From positions 1 to 8,053 of the forward strand of contig CAYGUI010000057.1 in assembly GCA_964353115.1 (NCBI GenBank): 8,053 nucleotides of DNA, in the 5' to 3' direction. This document shows, piece by piece, positions 7,241 through 8,053 of this stretch (its first letter is position 1; every line of letters starts with the position of its first letter). Both the position numbers and the translations under genes were made by a program. The notes under the pieces were generated by a model. It made no database searches and was not told the DNA's origin. It was given only the letters and a program-made list of their open reading frames with translations. The stretch comes from CAYGUI01 sp964353115. GTDB lineage: Bacteria > Pseudomonadota > Gammaproteobacteria > JAGOUU01.

Positions 7241-8053
7241 TGATTGCACCATAAACCGGTTTTCCAGCGTTATATCTTAAAATAGTTTTATCGTACTTAA
7301 AATCAAATCCAAAAGTTTTAGAAATTTCAGCAATATAATTTATAGAATGCGAATAACGACAGTTTTTTGTTAGGATGTAATTTTTATTATTGTCTTCAAG
7401 TAGCTCTATTGATAACAATATTATACCATTATCAAAATAATTAGAATCAAAACAAACTTTTATTTTATGGAAGAAGGGCATTAGATCGCCAAAATAAACC
7501 AAAAGATCTGATGCTAGAAAAATTACTGGCTTTGTAATAGACTGGATTGCTGCGCTACTGGCGTTTCCCGCTTGCGCGGGAATGACGTCCTTATTTGCAG
7601 GTATGCAAAATTCCAAAACATTACTACAAACCAATTCATCATAAATATTCTTTTCACGTGCTTTTTCAAGCATTTTTGGCGAAATATCAACACCAATCAT
7701 TTTATTTTTAATAGCATAAAATGGTTGTCCTGAAAGTCCTGTGCCACAACCTAAATCAATAATATCAAATTTATTTAATTTTAAATCTAATCCACAATTA
7801 GCTACAAAAAAATCAAAAATTAGTTGTGGCGTTTGATAATTTAATTCATTAATTAATTCATGATCAAAATTATCTGCATAGTTATCAAATAAATTTTTCA
7901 CAAAACCCTGTGGAATATTTATATCAGAATTTCCGTCAAGGGCATTAATTAAAAAATTTAAATTTTTATCATCAGGGTCAATGTTCTGTGCTTTTTTATA
8001 AAATTCTAGAGCTTTATCTGGTTTGTTCAATTTTTGATAAATTGATCCTAAGT
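7209..8053 (-). CDS. TPR-containing class I SAM-dependent methyltransferase, C-terminal part (5' end outside the window)
   Basis: The frame is open to the right edge, so the gene starts beyond 8053. The first visible residues, LGSIYQKLNKPDKALEFYKK, form a tetratricopeptide repeat that continues to about 7970. There follows the segment FVKNLFDNYADNFDHEL, typical of the TPR-plus-methyltransferase family (COG4976 type). Then come SAM motif I, IDLGCGTGLSG, near 7730-7760, motif II, IGVDISPKMLEKA, near 7660-7697, and ASDLLVYFGDL near 7482-7515. The C-terminal end, with RYSHS and RYNAGKPVYG, also fits. The substrate is unknown for this family. A palindromic repeat adds about 20 residues before the strand leading to ASDLLVYFGD. 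The stop TAA at 7209-7211 lies inside relA, giving a 32-base tail-to-tail overlap. The TTG at 8028-8030 is not the start, because it falls in mid-repeat. Confidence 0.88.
   Translation of the reverse strand, partial: LGSIYQKLNKPDKALEFYKKAQNIDPDDKNLNFLINALDGNSDINIPQGFVKNLFDNYADNFDHELINELNYQTPQLIFDFFVANCGLDLKLNKFDIIDLGCGTGLSGQPFYAIKNKMIGVDISPKMLEKAREKNIYDELVCSNVLEFCIPANKDVIPAQAGNASSAAIQSITKPVIFLASDLLVYFGDLMPFFHKIKVCFDSNYFDNGIILLSIELLEDNNKNYILTKNCRYSHSINYIAEISKTFGFDFKYDKTILRYNAGKPVYGAIIMIKFCASPQ
7542..7587 (-). repeat. Second copy of the palindromic repeat, in frame within the TPR methyltransferase
   Basis: A perfect 7-bp stem, TTCCCGC (7565-7571) and GCGGGAA (7576-7582), encloses the loop TTGC (7572-7575). 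It is followed by TGACG, as in the rlmD copy; GCGGGAATGACG is shared exactly (4412-4423 and 7576-7587). CTGGATT at 7542-7548 also matches 4396-4402, but here about 16 unrelated bases separate it from the stem, so this copy carries a small internal insertion. Read in the gene's direction it encodes VIPAQAGN. Confidence 0.8.

Noticed and set aside
7253..7262. Perfect 10-base palindrome AAACCGGTTT just after relA, as a terminator or operator.
   Set aside because: It has no loop and no T-run of terminator type. It encodes the family-typical Gly-Lys-Pro-Val-Tyr end of the methyltransferase, so coding constraint explains it.
4396..7587. The two hairpin repeats as part of a CRISPR array or an insertion sequence.
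   Set aside because: There are only two units 3.2 kb apart, with no spacers, no transposase and no target-site duplication visible. They fit a dispersed palindromic element.
8028..8030. TTG as the start codon of the methyltransferase.
   Set aside because: The frame continues upstream to the edge and the added residues complete a typical tetratricopeptide repeat, so the real start lies outside the window.

Overview
This is an AT-rich stretch (by eye roughly two-thirds A+T) from a gammaproteobacterium. It has the conserved order barA (leftward), then rlmD and relA (rightward), which is the arrangement known around E. coli relA. RlmD and RelA align closely, almost residue for residue at the motifs, with their E. 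coli counterparts. Low GC, a decayed sensor kinase gene and small palindromic repeats sitting inside coding regions together suggest a host-associated lineage, perhaps near Legionellales or Rickettsiella-like bacteria. That placement is inference; nothing in the window fixes the species.

Layout. Positions 1-1078 (minus strand) hold a BarA/GacS/LetS-type hybrid sensor kinase gene. It is open for 330 codons and stops just past the phospho-acceptor histidine. The remaining 85 bases to the window edge still align codon for codon with the HisKA domain of BarA but carry four in-frame TAA stops. The gene is therefore either decaying or damaged by sequence error. Positions 1079-1228 are a divergent promoter region. 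Positions 1229-5011 and 5021-7240 form a tightly packed rightward operon: an unrecognised 801-residue multi-spanning membrane protein, then rlmD (23S rRNA m5U1939 methyltransferase), then relA (ppGpp synthetase), with gaps of 3 and 9 bases. Positions 7209-8053 (minus strand) are the C-terminal part of a TPR-containing SAM-dependent methyltransferase. It runs off the right edge and overlaps the relA 3' end by 32 bases, tail to tail.

Two copies of a GC-rich palindromic repeat (ATTCCCGC, 4-base loop, GCGGGAAT type) interrupt coding sequence without breaking it, one in rlmD and one in the TPR methyltransferase. Each adds about 20 residues at a place where the family needs none, much like Rickettsia palindromic elements.

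Functionally the conserved genes touch stress physiology and ribosome maturation. RelA makes (p)ppGpp at starved ribosomes and RlmD modifies 23S rRNA. BarA would feed the UvrY/CsrA-type switch but appears broken here. The membrane protein is the only large gene without an identifiable family. Its position as first gene of the rlmD-relA operon makes it the main candidate for something new in the window.
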